Shown here: in pieces, positions 63,272 to 64,000 of the stretch
Layout of the letters: each line of letters opens with the position of its first letter
How positions within the stretch are numbered: the stretch's first letter is position 1
Source: Paraburkholderia phenazinium
GTDB lineage: Bacteria; Pseudomonadota; Gammaproteobacteria; Burkholderiales; Burkholderiaceae
Assembly (NCBI RefSeq): GCF_900100735.1
Contig: NZ_FNCJ01000021.1
Location: 62,001-126,000, forward strand
Reading direction: 5' to 3'
Length of the DNA: 64,000 nt
Made by a program: the position numbers and the translations under genes
The notes under the pieces: model-generated
Seen by the model: the letters and a program-made list of their open reading frames with translations, nothing else
What the model was told of the DNA's origin: nothing
Database searches by the model: none

Positions 63272-63324
63272 TTAATGTTTGATGTCGAAGTTGCCGCGTG
63301 AAGCGCGAATGCCCGGCTTGCCGA

Positions 63325-63999
63325 TCAACGTCCCGGGTCTGTCAGATCTCGCCCCTGCAGCCAGACGACATCAGATTTCCATGCGTCGCTTGAGGTGAGC
63401 CCGCGAAGTTTTTCCTGCAGTAACGTGGACCACGCATTGACAAGACGCGACGGGCGGCTTTCTCGCAGCGTCGTAATAGCGACGGTCGAACGGATCGCAG
63501 GCCGCTCGATGCTGAGCGCCGTAAGCTCGCCGCGAGCCGCTTCCTGCTGGATCGCGATATAGGTGAGAATTGAATAACCCGCCCCCGATTTCACGAGTTG
63601 CTTTGTTAGTGCGACGCTGTCGACTTCGAGTTCTACACGTAGCCGTACACCGTGCTGAATTGCCGCCTGCTCGATTAGCCGGCGGTTGCTATGCGGGAGC
63701 CCAGGCAGGATCAGCGGGATGTCCCCGAGATCCCGGACCTGATATTCGCGCCTGGCTGACTGCGCCCCAGGCGGTCCCACGAGGAACATGGGTTCACTGA
63801 ACAGGGGCCGGACATCGAAAGAATCGAGCAATGGCTGGTTATAAACGACCGCGAGGTCGACGCGCTTGTCCAGTACCCACTCCTGGAGCGAGCTGCTGAG
63901 ACCTTCGCGCATGTGCAGGCTGACCCGAGGCCATAGGGTCCTGAAATCCCGGATCAGTTCGGCACCTATCAACATCCCGATTGTCGGCGGTAATCCGAC
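63325..63999 (-). CDS. LysR-family regulator, 5' end outside the window
   Basis: The frame is open to the right edge (VGLPPTIGMLIGAELI at the visible start), so the N-terminal helix-turn-helix is not seen. The 224 visible codons form the effector domain (DLAVVYNQPLLDSFDVRPLFSEPMFLVGPP, LPGLPHSNRRLIEQAA, VELEVDSVALTKQLVKSGAGYSILTY), like the Nac/CysB group and like the regulator at 32.5 kb. Confidence 0.85.
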   Translation of the reverse strand, partial: VGLPPTIGMLIGAELIRDFRTLWPRVSLHMREGLSSSLQEWVLDKRVDLAVVYNQPLLDSFDVRPLFSEPMFLVGPPGAQSARREYQVRDLGDIPLILPGLPHSNRRLIEQAAIQHGVRLRVELEVDSVALTKQLVKSGAGYSILTYIAIQQEAARGELTALSIERPAIRSTVAITTLRESRPSRLVNAWSTLLQEKLRGLTSSDAWKSDVVWLQGRDLTDPGR

Positions 64000-64000
64000 G

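Noticed and set aside
1..64000. CRISPR arrays, rRNA and tRNA genes
   Set aside because: No regularly spaced direct repeats and no recognisable rRNA or tRNA sequence were seen on either strand by eye; a covariance-model scan was not possible.

Overview
The window reads as DNA from a Burkholderiaceae beta-proteobacterium, most like Paraburkholderia or Caballeronia. The evidence is high GC, Burkholderia-type gene content (PHB depolymerase, YeeE pairs, RbsABC-type sugar importers, many LysR regulators) and several IS6-family elements. Low-oxygen genes, dispersed catabolic modules and a divergent integrase/KfrA-like pair would fit a chromid or megaplasmid, but this is inference. No rRNA, tRNA or CRISPR array was seen.

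Region A (1-22.9 kb) looks like a low-oxygen island. Seven FNR/Anr-type boxes (TTGAY-N4-RTCAA or close) lie in upstream regions. The intact part is an operon for a group 3b-like NAD(P)-linked [NiFe] hydrogenase (hydB, a cyclic-nucleotide-binding-domain protein, hydG, hydD, hydA and a maturation protease; 11.6-16.7 kb), an acs-satP acetate module, a flavodoxin, a lipocalin and a DHH phosphoesterase. Much of the left part is decaying. A natural-looking FAD-oxidoreductase/patatin fusion carries an N-terminal deletion, an amber codon and a lost catalytic Asp. A MacAB-TolC-like efflux operon has lesions in three of its four genes. A PHB depolymerase survives only as its C-terminal part.

Region B (16.8-32.5 kb) is a mobile-DNA hot spot. 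It holds four complete IS6-family elements of two subtypes, two IS scars, a serine-recombinase remnant and several genes cut by IS ends. It also holds a large tyrosine recombinase divergent from a KfrA-like coiled-coil protein, and an overlapping pair of tyrosine recombinases preceded by a 65-bp palindrome.

Region C (32.5-44.0 kb) is the most interesting metabolic block. Two LysR genes diverge from a tightly packed set, largely joined by 4-bp overlaps: SphA-like outer-membrane protein, C-C-hydrolase-like alpha/beta hydrolase, two-domain VOC dioxygenase-like protein, Rieske ferredoxin, FAD monooxygenase, MFS transporter, cyclase, cupin, FAH-family hydrolase and NAD-dependent epimerase/dehydrogenase. 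This combination suggests an aromatic or N-heterocyclic ring-cleavage pathway whose substrate I cannot name. A 23-bp perfect palindrome lies in the divergent promoter region.

Region D (44.1-52.1 kb) is a sugar-acid module: an RbsABC-type importer, an LgoD-like Zn dehydrogenase, a tagaturonate-reductase-like enzyme, a RhaM-type mutarotase and a FadR-type GntR regulator. Region E (52.3-56.8 kb) looks like tricarboxylate/trans-aconitate use: a CitA/TcuC-type symporter, a ModA-like periplasmic protein resembling aconitate isomerase, DctA and a LysR regulator. Region F (57-64 kb) has a DUF1275 protein, an ADP-forming acyl-CoA ligase family protein with an enoyl-CoA hydratase, a divergent MFS permease, an IclR regulator with a striking paired operator, and a LysR gene cut by the window edge.
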